Part shown: positions 20,823 through 32,975 of the stretch, one piece after another | How positions within the stretch are numbered: the stretch's first letter is position 1 | Layout of the letters: every line of letters starts with the position of its first letter | From: Muricea muricata | Lineage: Eukaryota; Cnidaria; Anthozoa; Malacalcyonacea; Plexauridae | Length of the DNA stretch: 64,000 bases | Assembly (NCBI GenBank): GCA_963855995.1 | Contig: CAWLCR010000077.1 | Location: 31,941 to 95,940, forward strand | Direction: 5' to 3' | The notes under the pieces: model-generated | Seen by the model: the letters and a program-made list of their open reading frames with translations, nothing else | What the model was told of the DNA's origin: nothing | Database searches by the model: none | Made by a program: the position numbers and the translations under genes

Positions 20823-21335
20823 CTACGAGCAAAGAATCTTGTGCAATGTTTTTATAACGACAAATGCCACGGCCATGCTTTCGCCAGGAGCGGTGAAAGC
20901 AGAATATATTTCAGAACTTTTAGAGTTAAAAACATCTTCCAGGTATAATCTTAGATCATCTAATGATAAGCACCTATTGGAGCACCCGAAAATAGAAAGC
21001 AAAGTTACCTTGGGAGACCGCTCCTTTACTGTCGCGGCACCTAAGCTATGAAATAATCTTCCTAGTGCTCTGCGGAATGCTTCGAACATAGATTTAAACG
21101 CTTGCTAAAAACACATATCTTTTTAAAGAGGCATACAACTGTTAGGCCGGCGTCAATGGATTATTGTACATTTGAACTATATTAGTAGATTATTTTTAAT
21201 TATGCATAGTTTGCTGTACCATTTTATAAGCTAAGATTGTAAATTTTGTAATGTGTAATGCGCCTGTGAGCATCTCTCCATGGAACACGCGCACTATAAG
21301 TAAATAGATTATCAATTATTATTATTATTATTATT
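20823..21335 (+). mobile_element. LINE 3' end (CR1/L2-like reverse transcriptase C-terminus)
   Basis: Translation shows YNLRSSNDKHLLEHPKIESK, then DRSFTVAAPKL, a stop, NNLPSALRNA and (after a frame change) FKRLLKTHLFK-like sequence, the usual C-terminal end of non-LTR ORF2. It ends in an ATT microsatellite (about 21319-21335), as expected of CR1/L2-type tails. It is 5' truncated and has stops. Confidence 0.65.
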
Positions 21336-22060
21336 CAAAGCTAAAGGGGATCGTCTTAAGAATCTTGAAAAACAGCCGCCATCTTTAAAATTCACCTCAG
21401 TCTAACCCCCTTGGTTAGACCGTGAAAATTTTTTCACAAAGACAAATAAAATCTGTAGACATCACTAAATCAAACGCAGACCTGGCTGCATTTAGCTTAT
21501 GTTTGAATACTCCCATGCAACATGATCCCTTGGTGAACTGCTATTATAATCGTGTATAATAATAACGTTATCCAATCTCCTGGATCGTCATGCTATACGC
21601 CAAAAAGAGGGTTGTTACTTCAAGGCGGGACTAGGCTTATGGTTCCATGTGACAATCAAGGAATACTTTTCAGGGCTATTAAAGGTCTGTTAAAGGGAAA
21701 AGATAAAATAACATTTCCTAGACATGATGAAGTTACTCCTGCGAGTTGTGAACTAACTTGGCAATCGGTTTGCTGAGAAAATTTTAAATATCCATTCAAT
21801 GGAACCTCTTTGGCCAATAATGACGACGAAGGTTTCAAGACAATGACTATGTAGAGTATCCAGTCAATATACCTCCTTTACTGTTAACTTAAGCAGTACA
21901 GAATGTATTTCCAGGCGGTCACAAAAATGTGTTTCTAGCAACCCCCTGTTCTCATACACCTCAACGGTTATTAACCGCCAGTTCTCAATTGAGAACGCCA
22001 GGTGGTACCCACACTCCAGACTGACGATCATCGGCCTCGCATATTGCTTGAAGCATGATT

Positions 22061-23825
22061 ATTTCCTTTCGTTTGAGAAAACAAAGTTGCGTCTTTGAGA
22101 AATTAGGACAAGAAGAGTTGAAGGCACCACTAAACCACCACACGGTACCAAAATAAATGGCGGTCTTCTTCCTAAAGCTTACGATACAAGAAGCTTGGAT
22201 GCACAAAGACGCGCAACCACTTTAAAACCTTTAAAACATGCCTTTTCTTTCAGGAATGAGTCAAAGACGGCAACGCTTACTAAATCAAACCTATGTAGTT
22301 ATGTTTCAAGTTGTTTGCTCTGTTTAACGATCTTTTATGGCGAAGTCTTTGCAAGAAGGAAAGTCCAAGTTTGCAATATTAATAACTGTTGTCTTTTTTG
22401 ACTTACCATGGGCCATTTGGCCATTTCCTTCTTGATGGAGCCAGATATGCCATTATGTTCAGTGCCCTTGATATAGGAGTCATTTATATATGGCCTTGGG
22501 TTTAATTCCCAAACACTGAATGGCAGTCTTTAGCTTTTCCAACTAATGAGACTTAACTTTGAAATATGTCACGCCAGTAGCCAATTTGTCAACATGCGTA
22601 ACCAGCGACAGAGAAACACATACCATATTCTATAAGCCTTAACTCAGGACTCTGCGATTCATTTAGTGCTTACGAGAAAGCTTGACGTTTACAGCTTGCA
22701 TATAACCATGCGTTTTATATATCACATGTAAACTGAGTGCATTGCCGTTGCCTTATAGCTACCAGTGCCGCCAGAGCAGTTAAAAGCATCCATTTAAACC
22801 ATTTCCTATTTTACACAAACTGAATTGCAAATTGTTACAGCGTGACTTATTCAAAAGGCAGAGTATAACGCAGTGCCACCTTGTTGCCATGTTATCTCAT
22901 CACAAGTTATCTTTAGCTCTTTCATCTAATGAGATAACATTGCAACAAGATGGCACTGCATTATACTGTGCCTAGTCAATATATCATGCTGTAATCAATT
23001 TGCGATTCAGTTTGTGCAAAAAATGAAATGGTTTAAATGGGTGCTTTTAACTGCACTGGCGGCACTGGTAACTTTAATTCGGGATTGTGAGACAACGGCG
23101 ATGCACAGTTTACTTGTCACATATAAAATGCACAGTTATATCCAAGCTCTGAACGTCAAGCTTTCCCGTTGCTGCAAGCTGAATCGCTAAGTTCTGAGTT
23201 AAGGTTTATAGAATATGCTATGTGTTTGTCTATCGTTGTTTGCGTATGTTGACAAATTGGTTACAAACGTCACATATTTCAAAGTGAGAACGCAATGCCA
23301 TCTTGTTGCAATGTTATCTCATTAGTTGAAAGAGCTATAGACTGCCATCCAGTGTTTGGGAATTAAACCCAAGGCCATAAATAAATGACTCCTATATCAA
23401 GGACACTGAACATAATGGCATATCAAGCTGTATCAAGAAGGAAACGGCCAACTGAATGTCAAAAAAGACAACAGTTATTATTTTGCAAACTTCGACTTTC
23501 CTTCTTGCAACGACTTCGCCATAAAAGATCATTAAACATAGCTAAGCAACTTAAACCATGACTACACAGCTTTAATTTAGTAAGCGTTGTCGTCTTTCAC
23601 TCATTCCTGAAAAAAAACGCTTGCTTTAAAGGTTTTAATGTGTTTGCGCGTCTGCGCATCCATGTTTGTACCGTAAGCTTTGGGAAGAAGTCCGCCATAT
23701 ATACCTGACACAGTGTAGTGTCAGTGCAGTGTGCAGTGTAGAGTGTAGTGGTTTAGTGGTGCCTTGAAGCCTTCACGTCGTTATTTCCCGACGAAGACAA
23801 CTTGTCTTCTCAAACGAAGGGAAAT
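22061..23825. repeat. 1.77-kb near-continuous palindrome (foldback element)
   Basis: The outer ends TTTCCTTTCGTTTGAGAA and TTCTCAAACGAAGGGAAA are inverted copies. Similarity continues inward (ATTTAGTGGTGCC / GGCACCACTAAAC; TGCCATTATGTTCAGTG / CACTGAACATAATGGCA; GTTTAAATGG) to a centre near 22925, where ATGTTATCTCAT meets ATGAGATAACAT. Arms are about 860 bp with small gaps. No coding sequence. Confidence 0.7.
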
Positions 23826-23985
23826 GACAGCGAAAAGTCTTCAATGCACCAACCCCACACGCATGTCCCCAAAAGTCAGGTTAAGGAAATTTGCTTAAAT
23901 ATTAGATACAAACACCAGGTAAATAACGTTTGCCTCCTTGGCCTCGCGGTACTGCCTAGTATTTTCCTGTACTCCACGCCCAGGC

Positions 23986-24075
23986 TTGACTTTAGTTTTG
24001 GATGGATCGGAGACCGATCAGTCCAACCTCAATTTGACTTGACCTGTCCCCGATACACCCAAAATTAAAGTCAAA
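23986..24075. repeat. 90-bp hairpin repeat
   Basis: TTGACTTTAGTTTTGGATGG at the left pairs with ACACCCAAAATTAAAGTCAA at the right across about 40 bp. Probably a small MITE. Confidence 0.4.
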
Positions 24076-26253
24076 CGATGTGGGCAATTCCGAAGACAGT
24101 TACCTTTACCTCTTCGCCACGGAGGGAAAGATGTTTGCCAATGAAATCACGAACGGGTCTTTCCTTGCTCTTTAGCATGCAAATAAAAAAAATTGCAAAA
24201 ACGAACCCATTGCAGGCGTTTTTTGGGTGAACTAACTCAGTAAACTACAAGTAAAGAAGTAGAAGAAAGACCTTAGTTAGAAATAATGGCAAAAACACCT
24301 CATTCGTGCAAATAAAACTTATTTTCACCTTTGAAATAGATGATCAAACATTATACATACGGGTATTTTTGTGGCATACAATGGTCATCTGACGTCATTT
24401 GCTGCAAGGTCCTCGGACACGAAGCTTCGTTGAAAATCTCTCCTCTTGCACCGAATGTTTTGACACCAAACGTCTTCAAAGTTTCACTGAAATGGCGCAG
24501 GACTGCACAGAAATGGCGACGAAGAGACAAAGAAGACAAATTGGGGGAATTTGAGCTAAAATGTCGAAGAAATGGAATAAAAAATGAGAACGAACATATG
24601 GCGTCGTCTAGAAAATTCAAAAACAAAATGGCGTCAGCCTTCTTCTCCGATCTAAAGATGCAACGAAAATTGCTGTAGTGTAGTTGGGCATCAACAATAT
24701 TAAATTTTTATTACACATGTAAGTATTATCTAACTACTCTACATATGTATTAGTTGTTAAATGTTTTCTTGTTTGACGAAAATTCTGTTTGCTCACTAGG
24801 TCTAAATTTCACTTTATAAATATCAGATAAATGTACTGGCGTATATATATGACTGAGTTTCTATTTTTCTCTCTCTAGATGCATCGTAAGACAACCGATC
24901 AAAGTGATTTAAACAGAATCTTTTCGAGGTAAAACAATTTTTATCTAAAGTTTAGGTCATTCAGCTCTACAACTCTCTGAATCGAGCTAGACATTAATTT
25001 TGTTTGAGAAAATATGTATTTTTAATGTTTCTAATTTTTTATTTCTAATGGGTATGTTTCGATTTACATTACAGATATTCCATGCAGTGATAAAGCGAGA
25101 CAACCACTTGACGAATGCGATGCGATGTAGTGGTAAGAAACCAAATAATACAATATACTTACTATACTTGTCAATCACATTCAGGTCAAAATTGCCAAAA
25201 TATGATTGCCTAATGAGCAGGGAATATTTTCTTAATTCAGGGCAAAAATTACTTGACCCTAAGTAAGCGACACGTTTCATCTTCTCTATTAGAACAAAAT
25301 ATTAAAACAGGGCACAATAGGATTTTTCGATAAACAAAATGCGGTGTTTTAACTGACCTTCCAGCGATTCATGATTAAAATATGTTCTATTTTTTTTGAC
25401 ATACAAGTCCATGAATGCCATTTGATTAACTTCGCATTTGAAGTGAATTATTTTAAAATAAATTTTACCTTGCATATGAAAAAAATACGGTTCAAATGAC
25501 ACCTCAATTTTACTCGGCGCCATGTAGTTTCCAATACAAATGACCTCTGTACGTTAAAACCTTTTCTTAACTTTCTTTGCACGATTTCGTCTCTTTTTTA
25601 AACCCCTCCCGCACTAGTAAAACCACACCCACTCAATTGGGGGATAAATAGACAATTATATCATCGTATGCAAATGTTGTATCGATGGTTTCTATATTAT
25701 TCATTCCAAATTTTATCAAAACTTACTTTTATTTATTCTTTCTGTTTCTTCAAAACCGGTTTTGTTCACTGATACACTGCAATCTATACAAGGAACAGCA
25801 AATTCAGATTTCCAGTTCAAATTCAATACTAATATAATGAGTGCTTATGTGAACTTTAAACAGGCTTTAATTTGAACTGCAAGTCTGAATTTCTCGATCC
25901 CCCAGTATCCCTCAAATACTTTAAGCTATTCATTTGTCGTAATTATAATTTTTCATATATTCCGTATGACAATGACATTTACATGATAACTACAGTGAAA
26001 CATTAGCTCTTTCTAGTTGAGTTACTTACCGATATTTTACAATTACAAGCCGCTTGGTGATTGCTGTGAAGGATCAAACAATCCAACACGAAAAATCTAA
26101 ATTCTATCGCGTTGTCTTGTGTTTCACTGTAATTATTTTATACCATTACGTAATAGTTTCCTGGTCAGGATAGTGTCATTCATGTGTTTGGGATGTTGTC
26201 CACGCGCGTGGATGATACTATTCTGAAAAGAAAACCATTTGTATTTTATTACT

Positions 26254-26409
26254 CAACCTCGTTTCAAGGGCCTCGGTGGTGAAGCATGTGGTGGACTGCC
26301 CGGCAAAGTCTGCTCGTCACATGACCAAATCTATCAATATATTTGCAAAACTTATTTCAGGTTTTTCCACTTCAGGTTCCACCATACTGAGGCCCTGGGA
26401 ACGAGGTTG
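26254..26409. mobile_element. MITE with AACCTCGTTCCCAGGGCC-type ends, copy 1
   Basis: CAACCTCGTTTCAAGGGCCT at the left matches, inverted, AGGCCCTGGGAACGAGGTTG at the right, enclosing about 115 bp without coding capacity. Same family as 29150-29465. Confidence 0.55.
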
Positions 26410-28644
26410 TTCATTACTTTCTTTACGTAATAAAAAATGTAACCCAAATTGCAGTCATTTTTGTCCGTTTGTTTTAGTCCACTAAGGTGCTTTTTTCGAG
26501 TGTTTAAAATATATCCCATGTTTAAATGAGTAAATTTTAAGCTTCCCACGAAAAAAGAATCAGCATTCAAAAATTTCATCCAGGTTTTTTTTCTCAAAAA
26601 ATAAAAAATCAAACATGCACGTTAGCGTACTTGAAAATGACAGCCAAGAATGCCTCCATATTTCTTTATTTTGTGTTGCGTTTTCTCTTGAGCAAAAGTC
26701 CCTTTCCACATATACAGTTTACTGCTTATGCGAACACGATTTCCATCTGGTGCATCTCTCGCTACCGGAATAGAGTCGTATCGAGATTTTGCGCAACGAT
26801 TCCGATCATCCTGGAGCGTTGTCGGTTGACAATCCTGTGTTATATGCCACGCCTACCAGAATTACTTATAGCCCTCTCTAATACTTGTTAACACAGCTTT
26901 TTTCGCTTATCTTGCAAATAGTTTTCTAAACATCGTAATTAATTATTTATTTTTTTACAGGATGTCGAGTGAAAGAGTGAATAGGCACTAACCAAGAACC
27001 ATAGCAAGATGGGAAATCACCAACCGTGTACATCGCAAGATGTCAACAAGAAAATACTGCAATGGTACGGTTTGTCAAAGTCATTTTTAATTAAATTTCG
27101 GTTTAATTTCTAATATTCTAAAATATTGTTAACAAAATTATATATTGCTATTTAATTTTTCTCCTTATTTCGTGATGGTTGACGGGATATGAGTGAGGTT
27201 TTTACCTACTGGAGAGAGGGATAATGCCAACAAGACGAGACCATAAACGGCAGGATGAAGCGAGATCAAACGAAGCCATGACGATCCAGAAATAAAGTGA
27301 AAGTAAGTTTATTTTGTCGCTTTGTCAGTTCAACTTTCACTTCTCTGCTTCGTGAACTTATGCCAATTCTAATTTGCTCGAACTAATGCTGCCAGTGGGG
27401 ATAGGGCAGTAAAAAGCATACAAAAACATAGCATCTATCACTACCTGAAACGAGATAAACAGAATTAGACGTTCCTGCCCTCGGTAGGTGCGGAAATTAA
27501 TAGTCAGAACACGAAGTTTATCTCATTTGATAGCAATTAAATGGGCTGTTTGCCATCTTGGAATCATTTTTAATCTCAGTAACTTTAATTTTGGTCACCT
27601 TACAAGCTGAGGTAGCCAAGTAAAACCACCCCCAAACAACAATACATAGATGCTTAAAATGTTGCGAACGAATATGTTGAAAATCTAATTTCGCGTCACC
27701 CTACTTGTCACGTACAAATCATATGTCTAATGTAACATATCGCATATCCAAAATAATCCAAGACGACGGATAGCTAATTTAGGTAATATTTTCATGCTCT
27801 GCAATCTATATACGCGATTATTGGGTTAGGTAACAGTTGTTCGATAACAGTTGTTAATAGTACGCATATCACTAAACAGGGTGTTTGTCCTCTATTTGCA
27901 TATACAGAATGTGTAATTTCCTATTTTAAACCAAAATATACACACTCAAATATTAATGACTTAAGGTATTATTGTACACATGAAATTTAAACTAACGTAT
28001 ATCATAGTCATACATACATCCTACAATTGTTGATATTTTCGTTATCATCTAATCAAAATATTTTTTGTTTTTCAAAAAGGACGCAAAGGCAATGACAAAG
28101 AGAATCCAACATCAAATAACAAAAGCCAAGGCCAACATGCAGGGTTTAGAAATGTAAGTTGATAGAATAAATATTTTTGTCGAAACGATACCAAGTGATT
28201 TCATCGCAAACCACAGGAGATATTTCGTTTCTTAGAAATAATTGTCTCTAGCAGGCATGATTGCGAATGTACAGTTATCAGAATGTATTACGGTCGGAAA
28301 TCGTTTTAAAAGACAAATTGATCGACGGTTGCTGAAAGACAAACATAAGAAAGGAAGTTATTTTCTTTGTTTTGTTAAAGTTTATGGCATCTTTTTCATT
28401 CGTTTTTGCTTGATGCCTGAAATGCATTCTGGTAAAATTAAATGTACATGCTGTCATCTTTTTCGTTATGGTCACGTGTACACATGGGCGTGAACGTGTG
28501 ACAAAATTGACGTTCAAGTGCGAGTTCGGATTGCCTTTTTGTTATATTTGTCAGCGCGGCTGACAGCATTTTGCCAGGAAAGAAAGGAGATTTCATGTTA
28601 ATCTCATTGTTATGCTCTGGTTTAACTTAGAACATGGTTTTCCA

Positions 28645-29117
28645 AACACCGCGGTCAAACGTTTGCGCATGCGCGAGTTGTCCGGCGAAGAAGCAGAAGA
28701 ACATCAACTGATGATGATGATAGTACATCGCTACCGATGGTCGTTGATTGCAGTGATACTTCACTTGTTGGCATATTACATAATTTTCATTGTGAGCACT
28801 GCTGTTTGTTGTGTTTTCTGGCCCTAGTTCCTGATTGTGACAACAACAGCTGTAAGGACATTTAGCAGGAGTATCGCTGTCGGCCCGTTTATGAAGTTCT
28901 AGAAAAAAGGGTAAATAAAATTACGAGGGGGTAAACTCAGAAAAACTTTCTTTTAACATAAGGAACATACTCAAAATTTCGCTACCTTATATTTTCAGCC
29001 GTTTTCTTGTATTCTTCGCTTTTCTTAGCTTTTCACTCCTTTGTATTCAATTTACCTTTGTTTTCTCCCCGCTTTTCTGAGGTCTCGCGCATGCGTGTAA
29101 CATTTGATCGCGGTGTT
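28645..29117. mobile_element. Non-autonomous inverted-repeat element (473 bp)
   Basis: AACACCGCGGTCAAACG, with GCGCATGCGCGAG further in, is mirrored by CTCGCGCATGCG, with ATTTGATCGCGGTGTT at the right end. No transposase is present. A weak 71-aa frame inside is not recognised. Confidence 0.5.
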
Positions 29118-29149
29118 GGTTTTCCATAGTCGTTTTGAAGAGGGGCATC

Positions 29150-29465
29150 AACCTCGTTCCCAGGGCCTTTTCTGTAATGGAGGGAGGGAAATGGCCCAGG
29201 TAGCGGCTGGCTTTTTCCGCAATTTCATTAGTCTATCACCTTACACAGCTAACATACTCAAAACCGTATATCCTCATATTTCCGTGCAAAGCCGCTGGAT
29301 TACGTGATTTTTTCTAAACACTTCGATGTGTTGGTCATTTTGGAAAAATATTTCGCATGTGTAGTTATCGCACTAATTTAATTAAAAAACTACGGTTCGT
29401 GGTTTTAAAACCAATCGGTGCCAGGGCTTTTTTCCCCGCCTCAAAAAGGCACTGGGAACGAGGTT
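29150..29465. mobile_element. MITE with AACCTCGTTCCCAGGGCC-type ends, copy 2
   Basis: AACCTCGTTCCCAGGGCC at the left is mirrored by GGCACTGGGAACGAGGTT at the right. No coding capacity. Confidence 0.55.
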
Positions 29466-31822
29466 AAGGGGAAATAGCTTTTAACAATAGTTTAAACACT
29501 GTTTACAATCTTAATGGCATGGCTTAATTTTACCTGGTTTTATCATTCCAGTATTTATAGAGTTTATAGGGTAGTACATATCGACACGAAGCCTTTTCTC
29601 TCGGATATCCCTCCCCCCCCCCCTGCAACCTTAAAAACAACGCCATTTTTGCAACTTTTAAACAGTAAACAATTGATTGTTAACGAATAATTATCATGAA
29701 TAGTTGACGGGAATTGCCATTAAATTTCGAGAACAAATTCTGCATATTAACAAAAACACTAATCTTGTGACATTTTGAAGCTTGTGTACTTCGAATACAG
29801 AAAAACGTTTTATTTTTGTAGTTTTTATATGATTATAAAGTAGTTCATAAATTATTCATAATTATCGTCTAATAATTCAGTTCCTTCATTTCAGAAGACG
29901 ATAGAAAAGGCGAAAAAACGCAAGAAGAAAAGTCCACAACTGATGAACGACCTTCGATCACATGGACCAACAAAAGAACAATCCACACGAACAAGAAATC
30001 AAGTTATTACTAATATGAAAGTAGTGGAAATTTTACAAATGTGAGTTGTAGTAGATACTTATTATTTAGAGATCAAAGAGGATTTAAGGAAATTTTAATG
30101 TCTCTCGTTGAAGAAAATTCAAAAATTGGGTGAAAAATGAAAACTGAATTAATACTTGGCTAATACTTTTGAAGTCTCGCGATAATGACACTTTTTCGTT
30201 TCATATTTCGAGTTCAAAAATCAGGTAAAAAATACAGCATAATGGTTATGTGGACAATATTTCTCAAAGAAACAATACCTTAACGCTAGGAAATCTTGCC
30301 TCCCACATTTGAATTACGGTTATTCCTAAAAACAAAACAAATTCTGCATGCTACTTGATATGTTGGATTGAACGAATTAGTTTCAAGTAATAAGTTGTAG
30401 TAATGATAGTTTAAAAATGGGTTAACTAAGTTTATTAATTCGTTTCTATTACAATCATCAGCATGTGTTAAAAACAACGGTTAAAATAATTTTCTAATCC
30501 CCAGGGGAATACAACATTTCTTTCTTTCATGGTCAGTTTGATTTATATATGCATGAAATCAGTGGGGTGTATTATATTTGTTTGAGCATTTTTAATTCCC
30601 AAGGGAATATATGACTTTATAAGAAGAATCCTCTTTGATTAAATATAATAAGTATAATTGAGTTTGTTTTGGTAAACAGAAACAATGGAAGAATTAATGT
30701 CATTGTTTGTGGGCACTAAAGCAAATGACAGAATAGTTTGAGAGCAGCTGCGACGTACCAGGCAAATGAAGGCGTTTCGGTTAAATAAGTATGAGAGTTG
30801 CGGTAAAGTTTTCAAATGTTTTTATTTTTTAAACTATAAATTATGCTAGGCATATGCTAGGGCGCTTGAATTGTACGTCAACAAAAGCTTAGGATTTAAA
30901 TTTCTATCGATGAATCTTAAATTAAAAAAGTGTGTGTTCCGTTTTAAAAGATTTATTCGCATTCTCATGCTTATTCGACCCAGCCTTTAATTAGACTTTG
31001 GTAAGTATCACATTTATATTTACTTCGGATCAGTTACATAACGAAAAGCCCATGCCCTTTCAGCTAAGGTTTTACGTTTCAAAACTCAATCAAATATTCA
31101 GTCTAAGTGGGTTTAAGTAGCTAGAGATAACGTAGTTTGTCTTTTTATTTTGTCTTTTTTTGTTTATAACGTAATTTATTATCTAAATGTATGCAATGCG
31201 AGGGTGTGAGCCGTGTGTAAGTTGCATGGGGCTAGGCTTATTAAAGGAATTAAAATTTTCGAAAGTATGTTAAAAAAACCAAAATCTTCCGTCGAAAACA
31301 ACACAGTGGACCTAAATAGCCGTCAAACATTGTACATTTTGGAATTGTTTTGTACATTTTATGTATAAAGACAAGTAGGGAGCTTACCTGTTTACATTGG
31401 ACCTTATTAAATTTTCTCTTCACGTTTGGCCTAAAACAACCGAATAAATTACATTAACTGCATACTTTACCGAAATTTTAGTTCTTTTAGTTTTCTCATT
31501 TGGGTGGCAGTCGGGCTGGTGGTGGGGCATGCGGGTATATTAGCTGTGAGTGACTGTGCGATGGTGAGGAAAGCGAAGGTAACAAATGGAATGCAGGAGC
31601 TTAGGACCGAGGAAGACAGCTTAGAAACGAGGCAGGTAGGCAGTTGGTAGGATCAGAGGGGGGCACTTGTCATTTTGGCCTTGGGAATCAAATTTGCATG
31701 CTAAGTACTTAAGTCACTAACGTTTGTTGTTTTAATCTGTCAGGTATGCGCCGCTGCTCTCTAGAGAAGATCAACTTAGCAATTTGTATTAGCATTTGCA
31801 AGGTTGGTCTTCTCTTCTCCGG

Positions 31823-31943
31823 CTACCCCAGCCAGCTCTCCGAGTGCTACTTCCACCGTAAATAAGTAAAAGTACTTGTACTATATGTATAAGTACTTCT
31901 TCTGCTTAGGTGGAAGTAGCACTTGGAGAGCTGGCTGGGGTGG
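31823..31943. repeat. 121-bp hairpin element
   Basis: CTACCCCAGCCAGCTCTCCG with AGTGCTACTTCCACC pairs with GGTGGAAGTAGCACT and TGGAGAGCTGGCTGGGGTGG. The stem is about 35 bp and the loop AT-rich. Likely a MITE; an RNA hairpin role would need small-RNA data. Confidence 0.55.
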
Positions 31944-32636
31944 GGGAATTTTTTTTATTCAATTTCTCAATTTCCATGGGAATTGAATTTTTAATTAAAA
32001 GGGGTCACATGTAAATTTTTTAAGCAATTTATTGAAAAGAATTTGTAAAGATTACAATTTGAATAACAATAAAAAGAGATTAATTAATACAAACTTGTAC
32101 TTAATAAAATAACAATAGAAGAAAACAGAACATGGCAGAAAAAGAAAAAACCTTGCACTTAACACAAGTGAACAAACACAAGTGAAAAGATAAGGTTAAT
32201 AAAACAACATAAATTTTTATACTTCAGGGTATAAATAATTACGAATCAACTGGAAGTGATACATTTTGCGAGTTTGACAGAAAAATTTTCCATTGGCACA
32301 TGAACACCGAGTTGTTTCACAATTACATAGAAACTATATGGCTCAAAATCGTGCAACTGATTAAGTCGAGGTATATTTTGTTCCCGTTAGAAACGTAGTA
32401 AGTGAATTTTTAACTGTTGTAAATTTATCTCTTGTAAGAGGACGAGAATCCTCAACAGACATAACTGGAAAGGTTTCTTAGAGTTGAAGCTACAATGTCA
32501 ACTTCCATGTGTGAAGAAACCCGTGGAGTAGCCAGAGAAAACGACTACTTTTGGCAGAGCATTGACTAGTTCTTACTAAGCAATCCAACTACAGAAATAA
32601 AAAGCATTTTTACTAATAGAAAGAAACGATATACAG

Positions 32637-32975
32637 GATGAAAAATCATATTTGCCCTCACATTGGCACCCGGTGCCAAAATGCAAATACCGCGAATGCA
32701 ACACATTTGCTATGGTGCGAATTCATGTGCAAATGTGATCAAGCACTTAAAATGCATAAATGCTCTGTTTGAAAATCATTTCTGTGAGGCCATGATTGAA
32801 AGACAAAATCATATGAAGTGAAGTGAAATATCGACACATTAGTCATCCGATATCTTTTAACTGACATCGCTTGAAACATTTGCACATGAATTCGCACCAT
32901 AGCAAATGTGTTGCATTCGCGGTATTTGCATTTTGGCAACGGGTGCCAATGTGAGGGCAAATATGATTTTTCATC
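32637..32975. mobile_element. Young inverted-repeat element, 339 bp
   Basis: Arms of about 100 bp (32637-32738 and 32873-32975) match almost perfectly; I see about one difference in the first 100 bases. The ends are GATGAAAAATCATATTTGCC and its inverse. The high identity suggests recent insertion or a conserved structure. Confidence 0.65.

Larger units (their letters stand above)
24879..30780 (+). other. Row of exon-like islands; possible noncoding multi-exon transcript
   Basis: Purine-rich segments with consensus splice signals lie at about 24879-24928, 25075-25131, 26962-27065, 27195-27302, 28080-28154, 29895-30041 and 30680 onward; several have strong TTTTACAG or CATTTCAG acceptors and GTAAGT donors. 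Tested joins meet stop codons (for example the second island reads ATG CAG TGA in the implied phase), so I do not call a protein. MITEs at 26254, 28645 and 29150 lie between them. Could be a long noncoding RNA or chance. Confidence 0.2.
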
